48,623 bases of DNA from Ruminococcus sp. (GTDB lineage Bacteria; Bacillota; Clostridia; Oscillospirales; Acutalibacteraceae): assembly GCA_022779485.1 (NCBI GenBank), contig JALFTC010000003.1, forward strand, positions 1 to 48,623. The letters run 5' to 3'. This document shows positions 31,457-40,393 of this stretch, in pieces. Both the position numbers and the translations under genes were made by a program. The first letter of the stretch is position 1, and every line of letters begins with the position of its first letter. A model generated the notes under the pieces. The model did not search any database. It had not been told where the DNA came from and saw only the letters and a program-made list of their open reading frames with translations.

Positions 31457-32296
31457 ATGCCAAAGAAAAAATATGCAGTTATCGGACACCCAATAGGACA
31501 CACAATGTCACCATTCATCCATAAAAGACTTTTTTCCCTTGCAGGGATTGACGCTGAGTATAATGTTTACGATGTTCCCCCTGAGGAATTAAAGGAAACA
31601 TTTGATAAGGAATTATCAAAGCTAAACGGATTTAACATAACAATTCCCCACAAGCAGGCTATCATTCCATTTTTGGATTATCTTGACCCAAAGGCAAAGC
31701 TGTACGGAAGTGTAAACACCTTTTTTAACGACAACGGAACCTTTAGGGGCTACACCACAGACCCTGACGGTTTTCTTATGGCTCTGAAAAGTGCAGGAAT
31801 TCCATTTGAGGGCAGAACAGTTATTTTAGGCTGTGGCGGAGTAGCAAGAACAATGGCTTATGAGGCTGTCCTTGCAAAAAATGACCTTACATTGGCTGTC
31901 CGTCCCGACGACCTTACTATGGCTAACGACCTGAAAAAGGAGCTTGACGCCCTTGACGGTGACAATGTCAAGGTTTGCAAAATTTCCGACCTACAGGGTG
32001 ATATTGATGTTCTGATTAACGCAACACCTGTGGGAATGTTCCCTCACGATGAAAACTGCCCTGTCAGTGATGAGGTAATCAAAAATTCAAAGTCCGTTTT
32101 TGACGCTATTTACAACCCGCTGGAAACTAAACTTATAAAGAAAGCAAAGCAAAACGGCGCTTTGGCTGTTGGCGGAATGTCAATGCTTGTTTGGCAGGCT
32201 GTTGTGGCACAGACAAAGTGGAATGATGTTGCCTTTGACAAAAACGATATTGACAACCTGTGCTTGGACTGTCTTGAGGAGTTGAAGAATAGATAA
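31457..32296 (+). CDS. aroE: Shikimate dehydrogenase
   Basis: A 279-residue enzyme reducing 3-dehydroshikimate to shikimate with NADPH. The substrate domain shows GHPIGHTMSPFIH and NITIPHKQA with the catalytic Lys. The nucleotide domain shows LGCGGVARTMAYE, and the C-terminal GGMSMLVWQA is typical. AAGGAG precedes the ATG. It is the first gene of the aromatic block and overlaps aroK by one base (TAATG), so the pair is translationally coupled. Confidence 0.96.
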   Translation: MPKKKYAVIGHPIGHTMSPFIHKRLFSLAGIDAEYNVYDVPPEELKETFDKELSKLNGFNITIPHKQAIIPFLDYLDPKAKLYGSVNTFFNDNGTFRGYTTDPDGFLMALKSAGIPFEGRTVILGCGGVARTMAYEAVLAKNDLTLAVRPDDLTMANDLKKELDALDGDNVKVCKISDLQGDIDVLINATPVGMFPHDENCPVSDEVIKNSKSVFDAIYNPLETKLIKKAKQNGALAVGGMSMLVWQAVVAQTKWNDVAFDKNDIDNLCLDCLEELKNR

Positions 32297-32802
32297 TGAG
32301 CAAAAACATTATTTTATGCGGTTTTATGGGGTGCGGAAAAACCACAGTAGGGAAAAATTTACAAAAGCGTTCGGGAATGAATATGATTGACACAGACGCC
32401 TACATAGAAAAAAATCAAGGAATGAAAATTTCTGAAATCTTTGACAAGTATGGAGAATCTTATTTTAGGGATTTGGAATATGACGCCTGCTGTGAGCTTT
32501 CCAAAAAATCGGGAATTATCATATCAACAGGTGGCGGAGCCTTGACCTTTGAGCGAAATGTTCAGGCGCTGAAAAAGAACGGAACAATAGTGCTGATTGA
32601 TGTACCCCTTGACGCAATTAAGGAAAGGCTGAAAAACGACACCACAAGACCCTTGCTCCAGCGTCCTGACAAAGACGAGGCTATGAGGGAATTGTACGAA
32701 AAGAGAATGCCCCTTTACAAAAAGGCGGCTGACATTATTGTTGACGGAGAATTCCCACCGTTACAGGTTGCTTTGAACATTATCCACATAGCAAAAATCT
32801 AA
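32296..32802 (+). CDS. aroK: Shikimate kinase
   Basis: A 168-residue kinase converting shikimate to shikimate 3-phosphate with ATP. The P-loop GFMGCGKTTVGK (about residues 7-18), the shikimate-binding DTDAYIE and GESYFRDLEYDACC, the STGGGAL motif and the lid Arg in KNDTTRPLL are all present. It is coupled to aroE. A short AT-rich gap with a new promoter separates it from aroF. Confidence 0.96.
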   Translation: MSKNIILCGFMGCGKTTVGKNLQKRSGMNMIDTDAYIEKNQGMKISEIFDKYGESYFRDLEYDACCELSKKSGIIISTGGGALTFERNVQALKKNGTIVLIDVPLDAIKERLKNDTTRPLLQRPDKDEAMRELYEKRMPLYKKAADIIVDGEFPPLQVALNIIHIAKI

Positions 32803-32856
32803 ATCTAAATTAAATCTAAATTAAATTTAATTTTAGGCAAAAAAATGCCCTTACTA

Positions 32857-32885
32857 TTGATATAAACCCACTAAAGTGGTAAAAT
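32857..32885 (+). promoter_or_regulatory. Promoter of aroF with a small dyad
   Basis: TTGATA (32857-32862), 17-base spacer, TAAAAT (32880-32885). CCACT-AA-AGTGG (32868-32879) is a perfect inverted repeat abutting the -10 box, a possible operator for the aroF-pheA part of the operon. Just upstream (32797-32835) the AT-rich sequence repeats TCTAAATTAAA units. Confidence 0.7.
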
Positions 32886-32918
32886 ATATAAGTTAGTAAT
32901 GGAAACGAGGACTAAATA

Positions 32919-33923
32919 ATGATTATTGTACTTAAAAGAGGTACCGACAGAAAAACTATTGACGAGTTTTCGGGTGCTTTAAAAAGAACATACAATGTTG
33001 ATGTAAACGAGTGGCAGGGCGTTAATGAAACTGTACTTGGTCTTATCGGCGACACCACCACAGTTGACATTGGCACCATCAAGGCTCAGGACATTGTTTA
33101 CTCTGTTAAGCGTGTTCAGGAACCCTACAAAAAAGCAAACAGGAAGTTCCACCCTGAGGACACAGTAATCACCCTTTCAAACGGGGCAAAAATCGGCGGA
33201 GGAAATCTTACTCTTATTGCCGGACCTTGCTCTGTTGAGTCTGAAAGTCAGGTTACGGAAATTGCAAAGGCTGTAAAGGAGTCCGGTGCAACTGTCCTGA
33301 GAGGGGGAGCATTTAAGCCAAGAACTTCACCTTATTCCTTCCAAGGACTAAAGGAGGAAGGTCTTTCCTTGCTGTTTAAGGCAAGACAGGAAACAGGTCT
33401 GCCTATTGTAACAGAAATTATGAGCGAAGCCGACATTGACCTGTTTAGTGATGTTGACATCATTCAGGTGGGCGCAAGAAATATGCAAAACTTCACCCTG
33501 CTGAAAAAGCTGGGTAAGCTTGACAAGCCTATTCTTCTTAAGAGAGGTCTTTGTGCAACTATTGAAGAATGGCTTATGAGCGCAGAATACATTATGGCTG
33601 AGGGCAACCAGCAGGTTATCCTTTGCGAAAGAGGAATCAGAACATACGAAAAATACACAAGAAATACACTTGATTTATCCGCTATTCCTATTGTAAAAAG
33701 TCTAAGTCACTTGCCTGTAATCGTTGACCCAAGTCACGCAACAGGTCACAGCTGGCTTGTTGAGCCACTTGCAATGGCATCTGTTGCCGCAGGTGCGGAC
33801 GGACTTATTATTGAGGTTCACAACGACCCGCCACATGCACTTTGCGACGGAGCACAATCCCTCACACCTGAGGAATTTGACAAGGTCGCCAAGAAGGTTA
33901 CAAACATAAAGTCCGCACTTTAA
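32919..33923 (+). CDS. aroF: 3-deoxy-7-phosphoheptulonate (DAHP) synthase, type I-beta
   Basis: A 334-residue enzyme making DAHP from phosphoenolpyruvate and erythrose 4-phosphate, the entry step of the shikimate pathway. The first 70 residues are a ferredoxin-like domain that in this subtype mediates feedback inhibition by Phe or Tyr. The barrel shows AGPCSVES, GGAFKPRTSPYSFQG, VGARNMQNF, LLKRG and DPSHATGH, covering the PEP, metal and phosphate sites. GAGGAC precedes the ATG. It starts the second part of the aro block from its own promoter; tyrA follows after 14 bases. Confidence 0.96.
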   Translation: MIIVLKRGTDRKTIDEFSGALKRTYNVDVNEWQGVNETVLGLIGDTTTVDIGTIKAQDIVYSVKRVQEPYKKANRKFHPEDTVITLSNGAKIGGGNLTLIAGPCSVESESQVTEIAKAVKESGATVLRGGAFKPRTSPYSFQGLKEEGLSLLFKARQETGLPIVTEIMSEADIDLFSDVDIIQVGARNMQNFTLLKKLGKLDKPILLKRGLCATIEEWLMSAEYIMAEGNQQVILCERGIRTYEKYTRNTLDLSAIPIVKSLSHLPVIVDPSHATGHSWLVEPLAMASVAAGADGLIIEVHNDPPHALCDGAQSLTPEEFDKVAKKVTNIKSAL

Positions 33924-33937
33924 AGGATTGAACTATT

Positions 33938-34768
33938 ATGAAAATTGCAGTTGTTGGACTGGGAATCATTGGAGGTTCCTATTGCAAAGCCATTAAAAAA
34001 TACACAAATCATTATGTAATAGGCATTAACCGCAGTCCTTTGCCACTTGAAAAGGCATATAATTGCGGTGCTATTGACAAAATCGGTACAGTAAACGACC
34101 TTAGTGATGTTGACCTTGTTATTCTTGGTGTTTACCCCGGAGCAGCTGTACAGTTTATCAGGGATAACGGCGACAAAATCAAAAAGGGTGCAATAGTCAC
34201 AGACACCTCCGGCATTAAAACCGAGATTTGCAGTGATCTTACAGACCTTAGCCACAAGTACGGCTTTACATTTGTAGGTGTTCACCCAATGGCAGGCAAA
34301 GAGAAAAACGGCTTTGATGTAAGCGATGCTGACTTATACAAGGGGGCAAGCTGTATTGTTATCCCCTGTGATGCAAAGGAAGAAGCTGTTAAGCTTGTGT
34401 CCGACTTCAATCTTTCCTTAGGCTTTGGGGGAATTAAGATTTCCACTCCCGAGGAACACGACAGGATGATTTCCTTTACAAGTCAGTTACCTCACATTCT
34501 CGCCTGTGCCTATGTATTATCCCCAAACTGTATGAATCACAAGGGATTTTCAGCAGGCAGTTACCGTGATGTGTCAAGGGTTGCAAACATTAATGCCGAG
34601 CTTTGGAGCGAACTGTTTTTGGACAACAAAAAGCCTCTTTTAAAGGAGCTTGACACACTTATCAGCAACATACAAAGTATGGAAGACGCAATTTCCAATA
34701 ACGATAAAGAAAAACTTATGGCCCTGCTAAGCAAGGGTCACGAAATCAAGGAGGCTTTAGGCGAATGA
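33938..34768 (+). CDS. tyrA: Prephenate dehydrogenase
   Basis: A 276-residue enzyme oxidising and decarboxylating prephenate to 4-hydroxyphenylpyruvate for tyrosine. The NAD site is GLGIIGGSYCKAI near the N-terminus. HPMAGKEKNGF holds the catalytic His region, and SFTSQLPHILACAY is typical of the helical domain. It has no C-terminal ACT domain, so feedback control may rest on AroF and PheA. The stop overlaps the aroB start (ATGA). Confidence 0.94.
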   Translation: MKIAVVGLGIIGGSYCKAIKKYTNHYVIGINRSPLPLEKAYNCGAIDKIGTVNDLSDVDLVILGVYPGAAVQFIRDNGDKIKKGAIVTDTSGIKTEICSDLTDLSHKYGFTFVGVHPMAGKEKNGFDVSDADLYKGASCIVIPCDAKEEAVKLVSDFNLSLGFGGIKISTPEEHDRMISFTSQLPHILACAYVLSPNCMNHKGFSAGSYRDVSRVANINAELWSELFLDNKKPLLKELDTLISNIQSMEDAISNNDKEKLMALLSKGHEIKEALGE

Positions 34769-35826
34769 AAAAGCTTAAAGTAAATACAGGACGAAAATAT
34801 GATATTATAATTGACAGGGGCATTATTGACAAATGCGGGGAATACATCAAAAAGGTTATTTCCCCTACAAGGGTTACTGTTGTAACAGACAGTAATGTTC
34901 ACGCACTGTACAGTCAAAATGTAATTGCCTCCCTAAAGCAGTCGGGATTTATAGTATCCGAATTTGTATTTAAGGCAGGAGAAGCCTCAAAAAACTTTAG
35001 GACTATTGAGGCTATTTACAGCCACCTTGCCGACAACAACATCACTCGCAAGGACATTATCCTTGCCCTTGGGGGCGGTGTAACAGGGGATATGGCAGGC
35101 TTTGCCGCCGCAACATATTTAAGGGGAATTGAGTTTGTTCAAATTCCAACCTCTCTCCTTGCACAGGTTGACTCCTCTGTGGGCGGTAAAACAGGCTATG
35201 ACATCAAACAGGGCAAAAACCTTGTGGGTGCTTTTTGGCAGCCAAGCCTTGTGCTCATTGACCCCGACACCCTTTCAACCTTGCCTGAAAGATATGTTCA
35301 CGACGGTATGGCTGAGGTAATTAAGTACGGCTGTATCAAATCCTTAGGTCTTTTCAGACTTCTTAAAAAGGGTATGGATGAGCTTGACATTGAAAACATA
35401 ATATACAGATGCGTTTCTATCAAGCGTGACATAGTTCAGCGTGACGAAACCGAGGCAGGAGAAAGAAAGCTCCTTAACTTCGGTCACACAATCGGTCACG
35501 CTCTGGAAAAAATATACGATTACAAGGGACTTTCTCACGGTGAGGCAGTTGCTATTGGAATGGTTATGATTACAAATGCCAGCGAAAAAGAGGGCTTTAC
35601 TCCAAAGGGTACAACTCAAAAAATCATTGACCTTTGCAAGCTGTACCACCTTCCGATTCACGATGACAGCTCTATGAGGGATATTGCCTTTGCGTCCCAA
35701 AGCGACAAAAAGAGCTTTGGAAGCGGTATTGACATTGTTGTTCTTAAAGCAATAGGAGATGCAACTGTGAAAAATATCGACCACAGAAGGTTCCAGGAAT
35801 ACATTGATGTTACGGAGGAAGTATAA
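34765..35826 (+). CDS. aroB: 3-dehydroquinate synthase
   Basis: A 353-residue NAD- and metal-dependent enzyme turning DAHP into 3-dehydroquinate. Visible motifs are GGGVTGDMAGFAAATYLRG, PTSLLAQVDSSVGGKT, EVIKYG, and the metal-binding NFGHTIGHALE and LSHGEAVAIGM. The length is normal. It is coupled to tyrA by a 4-base overlap, and aroA follows one base after its stop. Confidence 0.97.
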   Translation: MKKLKVNTGRKYDIIIDRGIIDKCGEYIKKVISPTRVTVVTDSNVHALYSQNVIASLKQSGFIVSEFVFKAGEASKNFRTIEAIYSHLADNNITRKDIILALGGGVTGDMAGFAAATYLRGIEFVQIPTSLLAQVDSSVGGKTGYDIKQGKNLVGAFWQPSLVLIDPDTLSTLPERYVHDGMAEVIKYGCIKSLGLFRLLKKGMDELDIENIIYRCVSIKRDIVQRDETEAGERKLLNFGHTIGHALEKIYDYKGLSHGEAVAIGMVMITNASEKEGFTPKGTTQKIIDLCKLYHLPIHDDSSMRDIAFASQSDKKSFGSGIDIVVLKAIGDATVKNIDHRRFQEYIDVTEEV

Positions 35827-35827
35827 A

Positions 35828-37099
35828 ATGGCGGAGGTTCTTATTAAACCATCCAAACTAAGTGGTACCGTTACCGTTCCCCCATCAAAAAGCGACTGCC
35901 ACAGAGCCATAATCTGCGGTGCTCTTTCTATGGGTAAATGTACTATCTCCCCTATATCTCTATCAGAGGATATAAAAGCCACAATATCCTGCATCAACGC
36001 CCTTGGTGCAGAAACTGAAATTAAAGGTGACACACTGACAATAGACAGCAGTCACCTTTTTTCCCGTTGTAAGGCTGATTTTAACTGTAACGAAAGCGGA
36101 AGTACTCTGCGTTTCTTCATTCCCGTTGCCGGGGCACTTGGAATAGAGGGAACTTTCACAGGCAGTGGACTTCTCCCACAAAGGCCAATCGGAATTTACC
36201 TTGACACTCTGCCAAAACAGGGTGTGGAGTGCGAAACTGAGGGTGGACTTCCACTAAAAATAAAAGGTCAGCTAAAGAGCGGAACCTTTGAAATTCCCGG
36301 AAATGTTTCAAGCCAATTTGTAACAGGACTTCTCCTTGCCCTACCTCTCCTTGATGGGGACAGCAAGATTATTTTGACCTCACCACTTGAAAGTGTGGGC
36401 TACATAAATATGACCATTGACACAATGAAACGCTTTGGTGTTGATGTGGAGGTTACAGACTACGGATATTTTGTAAAGGGAAATCAACACTACACCCCAC
36501 AGGACTACACCGTCCAGGGTGACTGGAGTCAGGCAGCTTTCTTTATGGTTGCAGGTGCTTTAGGCGGTGAAATCACCGTAAACGGAATTGACCCAAACTC
36601 CACCCAAGGGGACAAGGAAATCTGCAATCTTCTGAAAAGATTTGGTGCAGATGTAACTACCACCGAAAATTCCGTTACAGTTAAAAAGAGTAATTTAAGA
36701 GGAATAGACATTGACGCAAGTCAAATTCCCGACCTTGTTCCTGTTTTGGCAGTATGCGGTGCAGGTGCAACAGGCGTTACAAAGATATACAACGCAGAAA
36801 GATTAAGAATTAAGGAAAGCGACAGACTGAAAACAACAATGGAGGCAATAAACAACCTTGGGGGAATGGTTGCCCAGCTTGATGACGGACTTCTCATTCA
36901 GGGTGTCGGCTCATTAAACGGAGGAAAAGCCGAAGGCTGTAACGACCACAGAATTGTAATGGCAAGTGCAGTTGCATCCATTATTGCAAGAAATGATGTA
37001 ATAGTAACCGACAGTCACGCTATCAAAAAGAGTTACCCCGACTTTTTTGGGGATTTCAAAAAGCTTGGAGGTAATGTAAATGTCATCAACAATAGGTGA
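35828..37099 (+). CDS. aroA: EPSP synthase (3-phosphoshikimate 1-carboxyvinyltransferase)
   Basis: A 423-residue enzyme joining phosphoenolpyruvate to shikimate 3-phosphate. PPSKSDCHRA, NCNESGSTLRFF, SSQFVTGLLLALP, GDWSQAAFF and ERLRIKESDRL are present, and GCNDHRIVM near the C-terminus. The start at 35828 has GGAGG 9 bases upstream, within the end of aroB; the in-frame ATG at 35804 is less likely. It overlaps aroC by 20 bases. Confidence 0.96.
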   Translation: MAEVLIKPSKLSGTVTVPPSKSDCHRAIICGALSMGKCTISPISLSEDIKATISCINALGAETEIKGDTLTIDSSHLFSRCKADFNCNESGSTLRFFIPVAGALGIEGTFTGSGLLPQRPIGIYLDTLPKQGVECETEGGLPLKIKGQLKSGTFEIPGNVSSQFVTGLLLALPLLDGDSKIILTSPLESVGYINMTIDTMKRFGVDVEVTDYGYFVKGNQHYTPQDYTVQGDWSQAAFFMVAGALGGEITVNGIDPNSTQGDKEICNLLKRFGADVTTTENSVTVKKSNLRGIDIDASQIPDLVPVLAVCGAGATGVTKIYNAERLRIKESDRLKTTMEAINNLGGMVAQLDDGLLIQGVGSLNGGKAEGCNDHRIVMASAVASIIARNDVIVTDSHAIKKSYPDFFGDFKKLGGNVNVINNR

Positions 37100-38156
37100 A
37101 AATATAAAGATTTCCGTATTTGGAGAAAGCCACGGTAAGGCAATCGGTGTGGTAATTGACGGACTGCCTTCAGGTCTGACAATAGATATGGACAAGGTGC
37201 TAAGGGAGATGAAACGCAGGGCTCCCGGCAACGACAAAACCGCAACACCAAGGAAAGAGGCGGATTTTCCCGAAATTCTTTCGGGCGTGGTTGACAACAC
37301 ATTAACAGGCGCCCCACTTTGTGCAATAATCCACAATACCAACACAAAGAGCAAGGACTACTCCAACATCAAAAGGTGTCCTCGTCCCGGTCACAGCGAC
37401 TACCCCGCCTATGTTAAGTACAACGGCTTTAACGACATTGCCGGCGGCGGACATTTCAGCGGAAGAATTACAGCACCAATCGTCTTTGCCGGTGCAGTTT
37501 GTAAGCAAATTCTCCTTGAAAAGGGTGTAAAGGTAACCGCCCACATTCAAAGTATCGGAAGTGTTAAAGACAAGTCCTTTGACCCCTGCAATATTTCTGA
37601 CGAAACAATAGACAATCTCCTCAACTCTTCTTTCCCGCTTCTTGACAGCAGCAAGGAGGAGGAAATGCGCAAGGAGGTTGCCGACTCAGCCTTTAACAAG
37701 GACTCCGTTGGCGGTACTATTGAATGTGCTGTTGTGGGTATGAAAGCCGGTATCGGTTACCCAATGTTTGACGGTGTTGAGGGCAGAATTGCCAAGGCTG
37801 TGTTTGGAATTCCTGCTATGAAGGGCATTGAATTCGGCAAGGGCTTCGAGCTTGCCAAAATGCACGGAAGTGAAAGCAACGACAATTTCAGATATGACGA
37901 AAATGGCAACATCTACACCACAACAAACAACTGCGGAGGTATTTTAGGGGGCATTACAAACGGTATGCCAATCACCTTTAAGGTTGCAGTAAAGCCAACA
38001 CCATCTATTGCACAGGTGCAGGACACAATTAACCTTGAAACCCGCCAAAATGACACCCTTGAAATCAAGGGCAGACACGACCCTTGCATTGTTTTAAGGG
38101 CTGTGCCTGTTATTGAGGCAATCACCGCAGTTACAATTTTGGATTTACTCTCTTGA
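37080..38156 (+). CDS. aroC: Chorismate synthase
   Basis: A 358-residue FMN-dependent lyase making chorismate. The N-terminal FGESHGKAIGVVIDGLPSG, RRAPGN, RPGHSDYPAYVKY, the GGGHFSGR loop and the C-terminal GRHDPCIVLRAVPVIEA are family signatures. It starts inside the end of aroA, with TTGGAGG upstream, and is followed by pheA after 13 bases. Confidence 0.97.
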   Translation: MSSTIGENIKISVFGESHGKAIGVVIDGLPSGLTIDMDKVLREMKRRAPGNDKTATPRKEADFPEILSGVVDNTLTGAPLCAIIHNTNTKSKDYSNIKRCPRPGHSDYPAYVKYNGFNDIAGGGHFSGRITAPIVFAGAVCKQILLEKGVKVTAHIQSIGSVKDKSFDPCNISDETIDNLLNSSFPLLDSSKEEEMRKEVADSAFNKDSVGGTIECAVVGMKAGIGYPMFDGVEGRIAKAVFGIPAMKGIEFGKGFELAKMHGSESNDNFRYDENGNIYTTTNNCGGILGGITNGMPITFKVAVKPTPSIAQVQDTINLETRQNDTLEIKGRHDPCIVLRAVPVIEAITAVTILDLLS

Positions 38157-38169
38157 GGGAGGATAAGAA

Positions 38170-39306
38170 ATGAGAAATTTGGAAGAAATCAGACTTGAAA
38201 TTAACGAAATTGACGAAAAGTTGATTAAGCTTTTTACCCAACGAATGGAATGTGCAAAGGAAGTTGGAATGTACAAAAAAGAAAATAACATTCCTATCCT
38301 GAATGCCGACAGAGAGCAGGAAATTCTTGACGAAATGCTTGTGAAAGGCGGAGAATTCGGCTACGCATCACAGCTTTTGTACAGTAACATTATGGAGCTT
38401 TCCAGAGCGTTACAGCACAACATTGTTGGCTCGGGCAAGGAAATGAAAAAGCTCATTGAAAACGCCGGAAAGGATATTCCCTACACAAAGGACACTCGTG
38501 TTGCTGTTCAGGGAATTGCAGGCGCAAACAATCACGAGGCAACACTAAAGATTTTCCCTGACTGTGAACCACAGTTTTGCAAAAGCTTTATGGATGTTTT
38601 TGCATCTATTGAAAACGGTGACGCCGACTACGGTGTTCTTCCTGTGGAAAATTCCAGTGCAGGCTCTGTCAGTGATGTTTACGACCTTATCCTAAAACAC
38701 CGTTTTTACATTGTAAAATCCATTGATATGGAAATTCACTACTGTCTTGCATCTATCCCTCAGGCAAGCCTTGAGGATATTGAAGAGGTGTGGTCACACC
38801 CACAGGCACTTGCCCAATGCAGTAACAAAATTACAGAGAATAACTACAAAGCACTGCCTTCGGCAAACACAGCCGTTGCCGCAAGGGATGTTGCAAAAAG
38901 CAAGAGGATTGACCTTGCCACAGTATGCAACCGCAGTGCTGTTGAGGAATACGGTCTGAAAATTCTGGAGGAGCATTACGAAAACAGAAGTGACAACACC
39001 ACAAGGTTTATTGTCATTTCCAAAAGGCTGTATATCCCTGAAAATGCAGACAAAATCAGCCTTTGCTTTGCCCTGCCCCACATTACAGGCTCTCTTTACA
39101 GCGTACTGTGCAGATTTAACTCAATCGGACTTAACCTTACAAAGATAGAGTCCCGTCCTATTGCCAACAAGCCCTTTGAATATCTGTTTTATCTTGACTT
39201 CACAGGTAATGTGGGCAGTGAAAATGTTATGAATTTGCTGTGTGCTTTAAGCACCGAGTTGCCGGAATTCAGCTTTTTGGGCAACTACAGCGAAAAAAAG
39301 GCATAG
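38170..39306 (+). CDS. pheA: Bifunctional chorismate mutase / prephenate dehydratase (P-protein)
   Basis: A 378-residue fusion giving phenylpyruvate for phenylalanine. The AroQ-type chorismate mutase covers about residues 1-90 (EIRLEINEIDEKLIKLFTQR, with the catalytic Arg and Lys pattern). The prephenate dehydratase covers about 105-285, with VLPVENSSAGSV and NTTRFIVIS. A C-terminal ACT domain covers about 295-375, with SLYSVLCRFNSIGLNLTKIE followed by SRP, the Phe-binding feature used for feedback inhibition. This is the last aromatic gene of the operon, preceded by GGGAGG. Confidence 0.96.
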   Translation: MRNLEEIRLEINEIDEKLIKLFTQRMECAKEVGMYKKENNIPILNADREQEILDEMLVKGGEFGYASQLLYSNIMELSRALQHNIVGSGKEMKKLIENAGKDIPYTKDTRVAVQGIAGANNHEATLKIFPDCEPQFCKSFMDVFASIENGDADYGVLPVENSSAGSVSDVYDLILKHRFYIVKSIDMEIHYCLASIPQASLEDIEEVWSHPQALAQCSNKITENNYKALPSANTAVAARDVAKSKRIDLATVCNRSAVEEYGLKILEEHYENRSDNTTRFIVISKRLYIPENADKISLCFALPHITGSLYSVLCRFNSIGLNLTKIESRPIANKPFEYLFYLDFTGNVGSENVMNLLCALSTELPEFSFLGNYSEKKA

Positions 39307-39329
39307 AAAAATAAATACGGGAGAATATT

Positions 39330-39593
39330 ATGGAAAAGAATGTTATCTTTACACTTGAGGACGACCTTGGAAACGAGGTTGAATTTGAACTTCTTGATGT
39401 AATCACCTACAAAAATGAAGAATATGCTGTTCTTGTGGAGAACATTCCAGATGTCAAGGACTTTACAATCCTGAAAATTGACAGCATTGACGACAAAGAA
39501 GAAGTATATGTAGGCATTGATGATGAGGCTTTAGTGCAAAAAATCTTTGATATTTTCAAAAAGAATCATCCTGATGACTTTAATTATGCCTAA
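39330..39593 (+). CDS. DUF1292 family protein
   Basis: An 87-residue acidic protein with the DUF1292 pattern (IFTLEDDLGNEVEFELLDVI, then EEYAVLVE and DDEALVQKIFDIFKK). The family is common in Firmicutes, often beside yrrK/yrzL-like genes, and has no known function. It follows pheA by 23 bases with GGGAG as ribosome site and shares the aro operon terminator. A functional link to aromatic synthesis is not implied. Confidence 0.9.
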   Translation: MEKNVIFTLEDDLGNEVEFELLDVITYKNEEYAVLVENIPDVKDFTILKIDSIDDKEEVYVGIDDEALVQKIFDIFKKNHPDDFNYA

Positions 39594-39610
39594 ATTATTA
39601 ATATCAAAAC

Positions 39611-39637
39611 GAAAAAGGCACCCATCAGGGTGCCTTC
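39611..39637. terminator. Bidirectional terminator after the aro operon
   Basis: GGCACCC (39617-39623) pairs with GGGTGCC (39628-39634). The minus strand has a T run (complement of 39612-39616), and the plus strand has TT then CT-rich sequence. It serves the convergent small-protein gene best. Confidence 0.85.
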
Positions 39638-39694
39638 TCCGCTTTAGGATTTTAAAAAATTAACGCGTATAAACGCTCTCGCTATCAATATTAC

Positions 39695-39961
39695 TTAAGC
39701 AATATTCGCATTACCTGTATCACCAAGTAAGTTGAATCTGAAGAGCTTGCTTTCGTCATCCTTGTTGTCACAATAGATGCAAGCCTCTGCAATTTTGCCG
39801 CCTTCGATAAGCTTTGTCAATCCAACGAGCTGACAAAGTTTGCTTTTAAGATTCAAACGGTCACCCTCGCTGGTAACAAGATAAACATTACCTTCGCAAG
39901 TATCGAGCACGGCAAGGAACTTGGTAACATCGATGTCATGAAGATTGATCATAGGTGTCAT
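39695..39961 (-). CDS. Small conserved Clostridia protein, function unknown
   Basis: An 88-residue cytosolic protein beginning MTPMINLHDIDVTKFLAVLD; the start at 39961 has a strong AAGGAGG 8 bases upstream. The motifs GNVYLVTSEGDRLNLKSKL and GKIAEACIYCDNKDDESKLF resemble a small family seen across Clostridia, sometimes labelled polyA polymerase in annotations, apparently without basis: there is no nucleotidyltransferase motif and the protein is far too short. A single alpha/beta domain is likely. It has a strong promoter and an untranslated leader of about 110 bases, so it may be well expressed. Confidence 0.8.
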   Translation of the reverse strand: MTPMINLHDIDVTKFLAVLDTCEGNVYLVTSEGDRLNLKSKLCQLVGLTKLIEGGKIAEACIYCDNKDDESKLFRFNLLGDTGNANIA

Positions 39962-40078
39962 AAATTTTTCCTCCTTAAATAAAATAAATAATTTCGTGCT
40001 GCCATTTACCATTTGGCTGTTTACAAAATCGCTTTTTGTTTTACGATTATCAGGTGGACTATTAACCTGACATCTACT

Positions 40079-40106
40079 ATTATACACATCCTTTAGTGAA
40101 TGTCAA
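40079..40106 (-). promoter_or_regulatory. Strong promoter of the small-protein gene
   Basis: On the minus strand consensus TTGACA (40101-40106), 16-base spacer, consensus TATAAT (40079-40084). The leader of about 110 bases includes CAGGT-N9-ACCTG, a weak hairpin. Confidence 0.8.
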
Positions 40107-40364
40107 CAAATACAGAGGGTTTTATTTGTACATAATAACGATAAAAAATAAAAAGCAACTAACATTCGCCCTTTCGTTTTATATAATATGCACAACCATT
40201 CATTTCTTCGGTAAAACAATTGTTAAATGATTTTAATTTTCTTTAGTGAAAATTATCAATTTATTTCTAAATAAGAAAATATATTTAAGCAAACATACAA
40301 AAGATAAAAACAGTTATTTCCATAACTGAATTAAAAGTCGAAAAAAGCCCATTGCAATGGGAAT

Positions 40365-40393
40365 TTGTAATATTATTTTATTTATTGTATAAT
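40365..40393 (+). promoter_or_regulatory. Sigma-A promoter of the phosphohexomutase gene
   Basis: TTGTAA (40365-40370), 17-base spacer, consensus TATAAT (40388-40393), 32 bases before the ATG, with AAGGGG as ribosome site. Confidence 0.78.

Noticed and set aside
32797..32835. Short AT repeats between aroK and aroF as an origin or CRISPR-like array
   Set aside because: They are only imperfect TCTAAATTAAA units over about 40 bases, best seen as AT-rich promoter-upstream sequence.
39695..39961. Naming the small protein a polyA polymerase
   Set aside because: It has 88 residues and no nucleotidyltransferase motif.
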